From: an uncultured Coleofasciculus sp.
GTDB lineage: Bacteria; Cyanobacteriota; Cyanobacteriia; Cyanobacteriales; Coleofasciculaceae
Direction of reading: 5' to 3'
Assembly: GCA_902805485.1 (NCBI GenBank)
Contig: CADCTM010000231.1
Location: forward strand, 1 to 13,275
DNA: 13,275 bases
The notes under the pieces were generated by a model. The model was given only the letters and a program-made list of their open reading frames with translations. It made no database searches and was not told the DNA's origin. Both the position numbers and the translations under genes were made by a program. Below, piece by piece: positions 1 to 7,435 of this stretch (the first letter of the stretch is position 1; each line of letters begins with the position of its first letter).

Positions 1-106
1 GGAACATACTGATTATCAGTGGGTTGAGTTATCCCAAATCAGTCGTCTAGAACCTGTCTTGATTACTCAATTTATGGAAGGTTTGTCACTTTGTATGACA
101 GCTTGA
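1..106 (+). CDS. C-terminal end of an unidentified protein, possibly a Nudix hydrolase (5' partial)
   Basis: An open frame from base 2 reads 34 codons to a TGA at 104-106. The tail begins EHTDYQWVELSQI and ends GLSLCMTA. The pattern E-H-x-x-Y-x-W-V followed by a short helix is typical of the region after the Nudix box near the C-terminus of MutT/Nudix hydrolases, which cleave nucleoside diphosphates linked to another group. That family call is inference from one short motif; the catalytic Nudix box would lie outside the window. The other two plus frames contain early stops. The gene converges on plsY with 39 bp between the stop codons and no clear terminator hairpin. Confidence 0.45.
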   Translation, partial: EHTDYQWVELSQISRLEPVLITQFMEGLSLCMTA

Positions 107-145
107 GCAAGGTATTTGATTGCCGTAATCACTAACAAGCACCAA

Positions 146-805
146 CTAATTACTTTCCGCTTCTTGGGGCAGTTGTTGCCCGATTTGTGGCTCAGTTCCC
201 GCCAGGATGCGCTCAATATTACTGCGGTGACGTAGGATCACATATAAACCCGCCGCCCCGGCAAATAGTTGGTAGGGCAGCGGTTGCCCCAAAAGAATCA
301 TCAGCACAGAAACCGCGATCGCTCCCACAATTGAACCTAAGGAAACAATCCGCGACAGTGCCAGGACAACCGCAAACACGCCTAAAGCACCTAAGCCTAC
401 AGGTAAACACATCGCCAGTAAGACGCCTAAACTGGTAGCAACAGATTTGCCTCCAGTAAAGTTAATCCAGATCGATTTACTATGTCCCAGGACAGCGGCA
501 AAGGCAGCAAAAGCGACTAACCAAGGTTGCCAAGTCGTTGGAATCCTTGATGTCTCTGTTAGGGCATAGAAGCCGTTTACAAGGGCGATCGCTCCTACAC
601 CTTTCAAAGCATCAATGAGTAAAACCACCAAGGCTGGTCCCTTTCCTAGAGTCCTTAGAACGTTAGTTGAACCTGTGGAACCAGAACCCTGCTCCCGAAT
701 ATCAATTCCCTTAAGCAGTCTTCCTGCCAGATAACCGGTCGGTAACGAGCCGAGCAGATAGGCGGCGATTAACAATAGCCCACTCAGAGTTAACTCAAGC
801 ACCAT
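146..805 (-). CDS. plsY: PlsY, acyl-phosphate:glycerol-3-phosphate acyltransferase
   Basis: Integral membrane enzyme that transfers an acyl group from acyl-phosphate (made by PlsX) to glycerol-3-phosphate, giving lysophosphatidic acid, the first step of membrane glycerolipid synthesis. The 219-residue length is normal for the family. The family motifs are visible: GSLPTGY near residue 19, the Gly/Ser-rich GSGSTGSTNVLR loop at about 40-51, the INFTGGKSVAT loop near the middle, and a C-terminal RHRSNIERILAGTE segment. Several hydrophobic helices lie between them. The ATG at 803-805 is supported by GAGGAA at 811-816, five bases upstream. It is the last gene of the minus-strand run, 88 bp after the DUF3086 gene. 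The family call is secure; co-transcription with the motility genes is not shown. Confidence 0.95.
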   Translation of the reverse strand: MVLELTLSGLLLIAAYLLGSLPTGYLAGRLLKGIDIREQGSGSTGSTNVLRTLGKGPALVVLLIDALKGVGAIALVNGFYALTETSRIPTTWQPWLVAFAAFAAVLGHSKSIWINFTGGKSVATSLGVLLAMCLPVGLGALGVFAVVLALSRIVSLGSIVGAIAVSVLMILLGQPLPYQLFAGAAGLYVILRHRSNIERILAGTEPQIGQQLPQEAESN

Positions 806-843
806 CAGCGTTCCTCGTCATTAGTCCCGTTACATTATTGCTC

Positions 844-860
844 ACTAGTATCAGACTAGT
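844..860. repeat. Small hairpin in the DUF3086-plsY gap
   Basis: ACTAGT at 844-849 and again at 855-860 (self-complementary) could form a 6-bp stem with a 5-base loop, about 34 bases past the DUF3086 stop. No T-run follows on either strand, so it is a weak candidate for an RNA processing or attenuation element rather than a terminator. A single ATTAGTC heptamer lies nearby at 820-826. Confidence 0.25.
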
Positions 861-893
861 AACCCCCACCTGACTATCTCAACCTCGGCTTAT

Positions 894-2207
894 TTAATAC
901 TGGTAGCTAGATACCTGTTGAGGATCAGGCGCAAACGCTAGCCAGAGAGGAAATTGCAGCAAAGAGAGATTAATTTGGTCTTCTGTCTCATCAATGAGAA
1001 CCAGTGGCAGTTGTTTTTGAGTCAGCAAGCGATCGGCTTTTTGCACCAAAGCGGATGCCTCCTCAAATAAGACAATACCCCGTTCTGGACCAAAATCAGA
1101 GCGAGAAATCCCCAGACAATCTTGCAAACCTCGGCGCCATTCTCCCAGTCTTTCTGGTGAGTTGGCAATAATTAAAGTCCGTAAGCGATCGCCATACAAT
1201 GTTCGCAACACGGAAATCGTCGCTGAAGCCACCAACACATTTTGTAAGCGGCTACCCATTGTTTTTATTGCCCCGCGTCCACCTTGGGTAAAGAGCCAAT
1301 TCGACACTCGTTCGGCGTGAACCGGTTCAAAAGTGCGGCGCAGTTGCCAAGGAGGTCCATAATAATCGGGCAAGGTACGGTATTGATCCAGTATTTTCCG
1401 AATCTGCCTAGCTTGTTCTTGAAATCCCTGTTCCGCAAACTTCGGTGTTAAAGTTTTTTCCGATGATGGAGAGCGAGATTCTTCCACAACTGGTGGCGGT
1501 TCATTCAGGGGAACGAGATCCAACTGTTCGGCAGCACTTGCCAAGTCTTGTAAACTCCCTACCAAATAATCTTTAAAACCCTGGACGCGAATTGCCAGCT
1601 CTTGGGAAACACCCGCAAAACTGGTTCGCATTTCCGCACGAATGCGTTCGCGGCGGCGCTCTAGTTGTTCAACAGAAACTTGCAAAGTCTGCTTACGTTG
1701 CTCTAGCTCCGTCAGTCCTTCTTGCAGCATTCGTTCTACTACCGCTTGGCTTTGGGCCAAGTGATCCGAGAGAATTTTGCTTTCTCGTTCTTGTAGAGCG
1801 GCAATTTTTTGTCTTAACTCCTGTTCTTGGCGCTTCAGTTGCTCCACTGTTTGAGTTAAGTCAGCCACGAGTCTGTCGTTATCGTCAGGTTTTTCTAGGG
1901 CAATTTCTGCACGTTGTTCCCCTAACTTTTCTAATTGTGATGCTTGTATAGGTTTACTTAGCTGTGTTGTGGAATCAACATCGTCTGAAGGTGTCAATTC
2001 GTCGTCGCCATCAGTTTGAACTAGTGCTGCTATCGGACTTAGCGCCTCTAAATCACTAGATGCCTCAGCAACTGGCTGTTGTGCTTGTTCTTGTTCATCG
2101 AACACTTCAGCAACTGGCTGTTGTGCCTGTTCTTGTTCATCGAACACTTCAGCGACTGGCTGTTGTGCTTGTTCTTGTTCGGGGATTTTTGGTTCGTCTG
2201 AATTCAT
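894..2207 (-). CDS. DUF3086 family coiled-coil protein of unknown function
   Basis: A 437-residue cyanobacterial conserved protein of unknown role. Residues 1-9 lead into three near-identical 14-residue units (EQEQAQQPVAEVFD) spanning about 10-51. A Glu/Gln/Leu-rich stretch strongly predicted to be coiled coil runs from about 105 to 190, and a conserved globular C-terminal domain follows from about 265. That domain includes LPDYYGPPWQLRRTFEP, TQGGRGAIKTMGSRLQN and a final PLVLIDET segment. No signal peptide or membrane helix is seen, so it is probably soluble. The ATG at 2205-2207 has no clear Shine-Dalgarno site; a heptamer repeat array sits immediately upstream. It lies between DUF3119 and plsY. 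I recall DUF3086 and DUF3119 as neighbours in other cyanobacteria, which supports the call. Function is not assignable from sequence. Confidence 0.75.
   Translation of the reverse strand: MNSDEPKIPEQEQAQQPVAEVFDEQEQAQQPVAEVFDEQEQAQQPVAEASSDLEALSPIAALVQTDGDDELTPSDDVDSTTQLSKPIQASQLEKLGEQRAEIALEKPDDNDRLVADLTQTVEQLKRQEQELRQKIAALQERESKILSDHLAQSQAVVERMLQEGLTELEQRKQTLQVSVEQLERRRERIRAEMRTSFAGVSQELAIRVQGFKDYLVGSLQDLASAAEQLDLVPLNEPPPVVEESRSPSSEKTLTPKFAEQGFQEQARQIRKILDQYRTLPDYYGPPWQLRRTFEPVHAERVSNWLFTQGGRGAIKTMGSRLQNVLVASATISVLRTLYGDRLRTLIIANSPERLGEWRRGLQDCLGISRSDFGPERGIVLFEEASALVQKADRLLTQKQLPLVLIDETEDQINLSLLQFPLWLAFAPDPQQVSSYQY
2055..2180 (-). repeat. In-frame 42-bp tandem repeat, three units, at the 5' end of the DUF3086 gene
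   Basis: Three consecutive 42-bp units encode EQEQAQQPVAEVFD twice, then a third copy diverging at its end to AEASS. The copies differ by only one or two bases in most positions, so duplication is recent or kept homogeneous. Unit number is likely to vary between strains. Confidence 0.9.
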
Positions 2208-2208
2208 C

Positions 2209-2236
2209 TAACAATTAATGATTAACAATTAACAAC
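2209..2236. repeat. Heptanucleotide tandem repeat, four units of TAACAAT type
   Basis: Four adjacent 7-mers, TAACAAT, TAATGAT, TAACAAT and TAACAAC, fill the bases directly upstream of the DUF3086 start codon (2205-2207). This matches the short tandemly repeated repetitive (STRR) sequences known from filamentous cyanobacteria. It occupies the place where a ribosome binding site would be expected. Confidence 0.7.
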
Positions 2237-2271
2237 CCCGTCCTCTACTCTTGAGGCTTGAGGCGACTGAC

Positions 2272-2655
2272 TCAGATTCTGGGGCAGCGTTGTTCCAGGC
2301 AAGTTTTTAGCATCTTTGGGTCAAATAAAATCGGCAGGAAGTGGATGCTTTTGACTTCTTTGAAATAAAACAAAATCGGCACAGGTTGCCAAAAAATTCG
2401 CCAATTTTGCCAGTCTTGATAGGGAAAGCGACGAAGCAGCGTTTCGGAGCGATAAAGATCCAACGCCGTTTCGGTAAATTGCAGACGGATAGTTACTGCC
2501 TGAAACATCAGGAATAACCCCAAAACGCCAATTAGCAAGCTTACCCAGATGTTGAGCAGCAAGATCAAGAAGGCGCTAACAATTAATACTATCGGTAATG
2601 CGTAGCTGGGAGCTAGCTCAACAGCTTGTGTTGATGAAGACGCAGCAGAAGTCAC
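2272..2655 (-). CDS. DUF3119 family small membrane protein
   Basis: A 127-residue conserved cyanobacterial protein of unknown function. Residues about 18-52 form a hydrophobic hairpin of two closely spaced membrane helices (ALPIVLIVSAFLILLLNIWV, then LLIGVLGLFLMFQAVTI). A soluble C-terminal domain follows, with a conserved aromatic core around YQDWQNWRIFWQPVPILFYF and HFLPILFDP. The frame opens with GTG at 2653-2655; an in-frame stop lies a few codons upstream and no ATG lies between, so GTG is the likely start, although no strong Shine-Dalgarno site is visible. It sits between the lipid permease and DUF3086, separated from DUF3086 by 64 bp. The position invites a role with the permease, but that is inference only. 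Confidence 0.75.
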   Translation of the reverse strand: MTSAASSSTQAVELAPSYALPIVLIVSAFLILLLNIWVSLLIGVLGLFLMFQAVTIRLQFTETALDLYRSETLLRRFPYQDWQNWRIFWQPVPILFYFKEVKSIHFLPILFDPKMLKTCLEQRCPRI

Positions 2656-2841
2656 TTCGTTTAAATCCCGTTATTATAAACGCCCATCAATATGATTACA
2701 TTCTAAAGCGTCTCTACCTCATGCCGATGATGTTCTACCTTCAGCATCGCTGGCATATGAGGCAACGGATTATTTAGGGGATGTAAGGGATAGCGATAGT
2801 GGTAGCGACGCAATGCAAGCGTCTGAGTCAATGGCTGCGAG

Positions 2842-2855
2842 TAATAACTAATGAC
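2842..2855. repeat. Heptamer pair in the mlaE-DUF3119 gap
   Basis: TAATAAC (2842-2848) and TAATGAC (2849-2855) are adjacent 7-mers lying six bases from the mlaE stop codon. They belong to the same sequence family as the arrays at 2209 and 3673. The rest of the 206-bp gap (2656-2861) shows no gene; the only other structure is a 5-bp hairpin, GACGC at 2807-2811 with GCGTC at 2819-2823. Confidence 0.5.
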
Positions 2856-2861
2856 TCGACT

Positions 2862-3653
2862 CTAGCTAAGTACTGCACTGCCAGTTCCTTGGAACATCAG
2901 CCAGGACAAGAAAAAGTTGGAAATAAAAATCGCCAGCAACGCCGTAACCACCGCCGTCGTTGTTGATTGACCTACGCCTTTTGCACCGCCAGTTGTGGTT
3001 AGCCCCCAGCTACAGCCAATTACAGCAATTAGGATTCCAAAAAAAGCAGCTTTAATCGCGGCAGTGAATAAGTCCCAGATGCCCAACAAGTTACGAGCCG
3101 AATCGAGAAATACACTCTCAGAAATATTGTACAAATTTGTTGCAACCAGTAAACCGCCTGCCATGCCGACAATAATTGCCAGAATCGTTAAAATCGGCAG
3201 CATAAAACAGCAAGCAAGAACACGGGGAATTACGAGGTAATCAATCGGGTCGGTTTTGAGCATATACAGGGCGTCGATTTGCTCTGTAACTCGCATTGTG
3301 CCAATTTCTGCAGCAAACGCTGAACCCACTCGCCCTGCCAACACCACAGCGGTAAGCACGGGGGCAAGTTCGCGGGTTAACGCTAGTGCTAGCACTCCAC
3401 CAACGGCGGTTGTTGCGCCAAAGTTAATGAATTCTCGTGCCACCTGAATGGTGAATACTGCACCCACAAATCCTGCGGTGACTAGAGCAATCATTAGCGA
3501 TTCAGGACCAACAGCCGCCATTTGGTCGAGGGTGTTGCGCCGATGGATTTTTCCAGTGAGGAGATGAAGCATCACTTGCCCACCCAAGAAAATCGCTTCG
3601 ATTAAGCGCTGCACCCACATCCCTAAGCTGGAACTAGGAGTCGTTTCACTCAT
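2862..3653 (-). CDS. mlaE: MlaE/YrbE-type ABC transporter permease (TGD1-like)
   Basis: A 263-residue polytopic membrane protein of the MlaE/TGD1 permease family, the transmembrane subunit of MCE-type ABC transporters that move phospholipids between membranes. An N-terminal amphipathic segment is followed by about five hydrophobic helices. The family signature is clear: LTRELAPVLTAVVLAGRVGSA, then EIGTMRVTEQIDALYMLKTDP, the cytoplasmic loop that couples to the ATPase. The MCE substrate-binding protein and ATPase partners are not in the window, so they must be encoded elsewhere. Synechocystis slr1045, a gene of this family, also directly follows its pilG-H-I-J genes (slr1041-slr1044, from memory), so the order seems conserved. 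The ATG lies 68 bp past the pilJ stop, with a long inverted repeat between, so its expression may be partly uncoupled from pilJ. Confidence 0.9.
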   Translation of the reverse strand: MSETTPSSSLGMWVQRLIEAIFLGGQVMLHLLTGKIHRRNTLDQMAAVGPESLMIALVTAGFVGAVFTIQVAREFINFGATTAVGGVLALALTRELAPVLTAVVLAGRVGSAFAAEIGTMRVTEQIDALYMLKTDPIDYLVIPRVLACCFMLPILTILAIIVGMAGGLLVATNLYNISESVFLDSARNLLGIWDLFTAAIKAAFFGILIAVIGCSWGLTTTGGAKGVGQSTTTAVVTALLAIFISNFFLSWLMFQGTGSAVLS

Positions 3654-3666
3654 TGTTGTTAGTACG

Positions 3667-3723
3667 AGAGTTATTAGTCATTAGTCTTTAGGGAGTAACC
3701 AATGACTAAGGACTAATAACTCT
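3667..3723. repeat. Long inverted repeat built from ATTAGTC heptamers, over the pilJ stop codon
   Basis: Arms of 20 bases at 3667-3686 and 3704-3723 match as an inverted repeat with one mismatch and a 17-base loop. Each arm is made of two 7-mers: ATTAGTC twice at 3673-3686, and GACTAAG plus GACTAAT (reverse orientation) at 3704-3717. The right arm includes two bases of the pilJ stop codon (3722-3724). No T-run follows the stem in the direction of pilJ transcription, so it is not a standard intrinsic terminator. It could act as an RNA stability element or attenuator between pilJ and mlaE, or be an inert repeat. Confidence 0.8.
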
Positions 3724-6700
3724 ATTTAGAATCATTGGATTCTACACGAAAGCGTTCAACGGATGTCAGGAGGTCGCGGGCAACACTGACGAGGTTCCCC
3801 AAAGCGCCCGATACTCGTTGTGCTTCCTGGGAGGTTTCTTGAGCTGTGAGTTCCACGGACTGCATGACTTGAGCCACGGCACGGGAGGTTTCTGTCTGTT
3901 CAACAGTGTCAGCGGTAATGGAACGTACGAGGGCATCAATGCGGTTGGAGACTTGAATAATATCTTCAAGCGATCGCTTTGCTTGTTCTGCCCGTTTCGT
4001 CCCTTCAATTACCTGCTGCGTCCCTTCTTCCATTGCCGTCATCACCGAACCCGTTTCGCTCTGGATTTGCAAGACAATTTGCTCAATTTCCTTCAATGCC
4101 TTCGCCGCCCGATCCGCTAGCTGTCGCACTTCGTCGGCAACGATCGCAAAACCCCGTCCCGCTTCTCCCGCTCTTGCCGCTTCAATACTGGCATTGAGCG
4201 CTAACAAGTTGGTTCGCGAGGCAATTTGAGAAATCAGGGCAACAATTTTGGAAATCTCCTGGGAAGATTCTGCCAATCGCTTGACTTTTCTCGTTGTTTC
4301 TGCTACGGTTTCCCGAATTTGCAAAATCCCTGCCACGGTGCGTTCTACGGCTTCGCCGCCTTTAAGAGCGGTTGCCGAGGCAGAACGAGCCACTTCCTCA
4401 GCTTCTCTAGCACTTTCCGCTACCCGTTGAATTGAATCGGTCATCACCTGCACAGAGTTGAGCGTAACCGCCAATTCCTCCGCTTGCCGTAAAGCATCAG
4501 AAGACAAACTCCGAGCAAACAACTCACTATCGGTCGAACCTCTAGTTACCTGACGCGCGGCTTGCTTCACCTGTTGGACAATTTCCCGCAGGTTTTGAAT
4601 GGTCAAGTTAAACGAGTCGGCAACCGCGCCCAAAACGTCAGCCGTGACTTCCGCTTGTACCGTCAAGTCGCCCCGTGCTGCCCCTTCCACATCATCCAGC
4701 AAGCGAATCACCTGGCGTTGCAGGTCTTCTTTCGCCTGTTCTTGCTCTTCTGCCTTGCGTTGCGCCTCACTCGTCGTGGTCAAAATCACCCGTGCCATCT
4801 GGTTGAAGCCGGTTGCCAGTTGCCCGAATTCGTCCTCCGAGTAAACTGTAGCGTTAGCATTCATATTCCCTTGAGAGACCGCATCAAACTGGGTTTGCAG
4901 GTCTTTGGTAGACCGCTGAATTTGCTTCGTTGCGACTCGACCTAAAGCAAAGGTAGTTCCTGCACTAGCAAGTCCAGCAGCGATCGCCATTAATCCACCC
5001 GTCCAGCGCAAAGGTCCGATTAAGTCCGGTTTGTCTTTGCTTGCCGCCCCTGCCGAAATAAAGCTTACCAGTGCCACCACGACAGCGGAGACAACCCCCG
5101 CCGCTACGCTCGTAAGCAGGTGTTTTTGCTTAAGGGGGGCATTTTCAAAAGGAGCGAGGAAGCCTTGTTCAACGCCAACAACCGGTTCAATGTCGCTGTC
5201 TTTGGTTTGATTAAAGACAGGAATTTGGTCGGTGGGGCTATTGAGGCTAAACATCTCATCACTACTGCCCGAACGATATCCCTGAAGGTCGTCCCGCGAA
5301 CTGAAGCTATCGGGTTCGGCGAAGCCGTTTCCACCGAGATCTTCACCCGTGTCGTTCAACCCCAGGCGACCTGTTGCTCCTGGCATCGCGCTACTGTTGC
5401 TCAGGACATCAAAATCAGTCTCATTAACTCGTTCGTGAGATACATCTTCTTGAACACCCAAAGAGAAATCCGGGATTGAGCCTAAATCATCACCAAATAC
5501 ATCAAACTCTTCGAGAAAGCCATCTCTAGCGCTTGGACTTTTCCCAGATCCCGAAGCATAAGTTCCGCTATCAGAAGCCGTAACTTCATCGATTGCGAAG
5601 GTTTCGTGACCAAAGGTGTCATCAAAATTGTCAAAATTAAAGTCTTCTTGGGCATTAAACCCATTTTGAGCGTAGGGCAACTCAAAGGTCTGGTCTTCAT
5701 GAAGGTCGTCGTCTTCAGCAAAAGAGTGAATCGATGCCGTCCCTCCTGGGTTGACATAGCCAAACTCATCTCCCTCCGTGGCAAACGTATCCTCATGCTC
5801 TCCAGAACCCATCAGGAGCGTTTCGTCCTCAAATACTGGGTAGCTTGGGTTGTACGGTTGAGCTATTCCTTCATTGTTGTAGGGAAATGCCTCGATTTCT
5901 TCATCGGAAAAGTCGGCGTCAAATTCTGATTGTTGCTGAAACGGTTCTGAATGCTCTTCATAAGCGCTCTCTTCAAATCGTTCGGTCGGCGGCATCACAA
6001 ACGTCATGTTTGTGTCGTCGCCTGGAACGTCATCAAAAAAGTCTTCGCTAATATCGTCTACATTTCCCCCACCGAAAATATTGGCACTCAGTTCAAAGTC
6101 ACTAATGTCGTCAAGTTCGGGATCATCAAAGGCAACGGTGTCATCTGCTAATGGCGCAGTAAAGGCAAAAGGGTCGTGATTGGCATTGGCAGTTGGCGGT
6201 GTCGTCGCTCCAGATTCAGGGGAAGAACTTCCAAGCGGTATGCCAAAAGGTGAAGCTGACCCTTGTGAGGGAAAATCATCCCCCATATCCTCATCAAAAT
6301 CCAAACTTGCCAGGTCAAACTGGTCTGGATGATCGCCTCCGTCTAATTCTTGTTGCCAATTTTCAAAGGTCGGGGCGTTATTTAAGTCATCCGTTTCATC
6401 CAGGTGATAATCGTCATCGAAAGCGTCTGGTGAACCCGATGTCGGCGCTACATCAGAGGCACTGGTAAACTGGTTGGCGTACTCTAAACCGTTGTTTGCA
6501 TAGTTAAGAAAATCGGGTTCTGACGTTAGAGAAAGCACCAGTTCGTACTGTTCCCGCGCCACATCATACTGCTGTAACCCATAGCAGTAGATGTGACCCC
6601 GCAGTAGGCGCAGGCTTGGGTCATCGGGGAAATCGTCAATTAATCGGTTACATATCGCGGCAGCCTCCTGGTAATTGCCCTGCATATAGGCTTTTTCCGC

Positions 6701-6739
6701 TTGTCCATATTCCTGTGCGTAGTCCGTACCTGATGCCAT
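3722..6739 (-). CDS. pilJ: PilJ/HmpD-type methyl-accepting chemotaxis protein with TPR-like N-terminus
   Basis: Chemoreceptor of the chemotaxis-like pathway that controls type IV pilus motility; it should signal through CheW (pilI) to a CheA kinase not encoded here. Order over 1005 residues: TPR-like helices at about 5-88; an acidic, low-complexity segment at about 91-530 (79 Asp/Glu in residues 91-400; R254 is the only Lys/Arg between 63 and 399); membrane helices at about 541-563 and 578-600 joined by only about 14 residues; a HAMP domain at about 600-655; a second HAMP-like stretch at about 672-730; then the signalling coiled coil. The conserved hairpin tip, with NLLALNASIEAARAGEAGRGFA, lies near 844-865. 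There is no large periplasmic sensor, so input is probably cytoplasmic (inference). It lacks a C-terminal NWETF-type tether. GGAGGAGG at 6743-6750 supports the ATG at 6737-6739. Confidence 0.93.
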   Translation of the reverse strand: MASGTDYAQEYGQAEKAYMQGNYQEAAAICNRLIDDFPDDPSLRLLRGHIYCYGLQQYDVAREQYELVLSLTSEPDFLNYANNGLEYANQFTSASDVAPTSGSPDAFDDDYHLDETDDLNNAPTFENWQQELDGGDHPDQFDLASLDFDEDMGDDFPSQGSASPFGIPLGSSSPESGATTPPTANANHDPFAFTAPLADDTVAFDDPELDDISDFELSANIFGGGNVDDISEDFFDDVPGDDTNMTFVMPPTERFEESAYEEHSEPFQQQSEFDADFSDEEIEAFPYNNEGIAQPYNPSYPVFEDETLLMGSGEHEDTFATEGDEFGYVNPGGTASIHSFAEDDDLHEDQTFELPYAQNGFNAQEDFNFDNFDDTFGHETFAIDEVTASDSGTYASGSGKSPSARDGFLEEFDVFGDDLGSIPDFSLGVQEDVSHERVNETDFDVLSNSSAMPGATGRLGLNDTGEDLGGNGFAEPDSFSSRDDLQGYRSGSSDEMFSLNSPTDQIPVFNQTKDSDIEPVVGVEQGFLAPFENAPLKQKHLLTSVAAGVVSAVVVALVSFISAGAASKDKPDLIGPLRWTGGLMAIAAGLASAGTTFALGRVATKQIQRSTKDLQTQFDAVSQGNMNANATVYSEDEFGQLATGFNQMARVILTTTSEAQRKAEEQEQAKEDLQRQVIRLLDDVEGAARGDLTVQAEVTADVLGAVADSFNLTIQNLREIVQQVKQAARQVTRGSTDSELFARSLSSDALRQAEELAVTLNSVQVMTDSIQRVAESAREAEEVARSASATALKGGEAVERTVAGILQIRETVAETTRKVKRLAESSQEISKIVALISQIASRTNLLALNASIEAARAGEAGRGFAIVADEVRQLADRAAKALKEIEQIVLQIQSETGSVMTAMEEGTQQVIEGTKRAEQAKRSLEDIIQVSNRIDALVRSITADTVEQTETSRAVAQVMQSVELTAQETSQEAQRVSGALGNLVSVARDLLTSVERFRVESNDSK

Positions 6740-6822
6740 TTGCCTCCTCCCGTGTCCGTCGGAAAAAGTAATTGGTTAGGGTTGTTGAGAGTGCTAGTTC
6801 TTGGTTATTGGCGATCGCAATT

Positions 6823-6849
6823 AACAAACAACAAACAACAAACAACAAA
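6823..6849. repeat. Heptanucleotide tandem repeat (AACAAAC, 3.9 units)
   Basis: AACAAAC is repeated perfectly at 6823-6829, 6830-6836 and 6837-6843, then as AACAAAT. It lies in the 143-bp gap between pilI and pilJ, five bases from a HIP1 octamer (6811-6818). This is a typical STRR array of filamentous cyanobacteria. The copy number may vary between strains and could alter spacing in the pilI-pilJ mRNA. Confidence 0.88.
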
Positions 6850-6882
6850 TAGCCAGCTTTTTCCTATTACCTTAATTTAATT

Positions 6883-7413
6883 TCATGCCGCCCATCGTGC
6901 CGATCGGAGAATGGCTACTTGATCTAGTAGTCGCAGCAGTTGACTGGACTCTTTGTCTAGCAACCACTCGCCTCGCAAAAAAGGCGCCATACTATCTGGA
7001 ACATTCGTCGGCATCTGCACCTGCTCAACATCCAACCAGTCCATATCCCCCAGTTTGTCGATCGCTAATCCCAGCATAGTGTCTTGGTCTTCGACTGCAA
7101 TGATCGGAATTTCTGGTCGGTCTGTATTCAACACGATCGCATCTCCCAGAAATTGACCGAGATCAGACACCCAAATCACCCGTCCACGAATATTTATTGT
7201 CCCCAATAGTAAGGGAGAAGCGTTAGGAATCGCCGTGATCCGGTCGGGTGGCTGAGATATCACTTCTTTGATTCCTGTGGCTGGCAGGGCAAATTCATTT
7301 CCCGAAGGAACATAAAATCGCAGGTGCAGTTCACCTTCAGGGCTTTCCAATTCCTGAAATTCTGGAGCTTGATCTTTACCGCTACCTGTTAAAAAGTCCG
7401 GATTCCCTACCAT
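6883..7413 (-). CDS. pilI: PilI/HmpC-type CheW adaptor protein
   Basis: A 176-residue single CheW domain. CheW proteins are cytoplasmic scaffolds that bridge chemoreceptor tips and the CheA kinase in signalling arrays. After about 28 polar residues the domain begins at LHLRFYVPSG. The conserved elements are present: FALPATGIKEVI; PLLLGTINIRGRVIWVSDLGQFLG with the NIRG receptor/kinase-binding loop; and the second half IIAVEDQDTMLGLAIDKLGDM. It ends after the usual final helix (LLRLLDQVAILRS). The gene lies 22 bp after pilH, so the two are very likely co-transcribed; no strong Shine-Dalgarno site precedes its ATG. The gap to pilJ is 143 bp and holds a heptamer array. The pilI/hmpC name rests on gene order and family, not on a sequence search. 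Confidence 0.92.
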   Translation of the reverse strand: MVGNPDFLTGSGKDQAPEFQELESPEGELHLRFYVPSGNEFALPATGIKEVISQPPDRITAIPNASPLLLGTINIRGRVIWVSDLGQFLGDAIVLNTDRPEIPIIAVEDQDTMLGLAIDKLGDMDWLDVEQVQMPTNVPDSMAPFLRGEWLLDKESSQLLRLLDQVAILRSARWAA

Positions 7414-7435
7414 TCTTTTAAATACCTATAATCAC

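Noticed and set aside
1592..1951. A 119-codon plus-strand frame inside the DUF3086 gene
   Set aside because: Antisense shadow of the coiled-coil region; the minus strand has the conserved family sequence.
2656..2861. Short frames in the mlaE-DUF3119 gap, e.g. a 17-codon minus frame opening MPAMLKVEHH
   Set aside because: Too short, with no ribosome site and no family resemblance.
5120..5479. A 119-codon plus-strand frame inside pilJ
   Set aside because: Antisense to the acidic segment, whose biased codons keep the opposite frame open.
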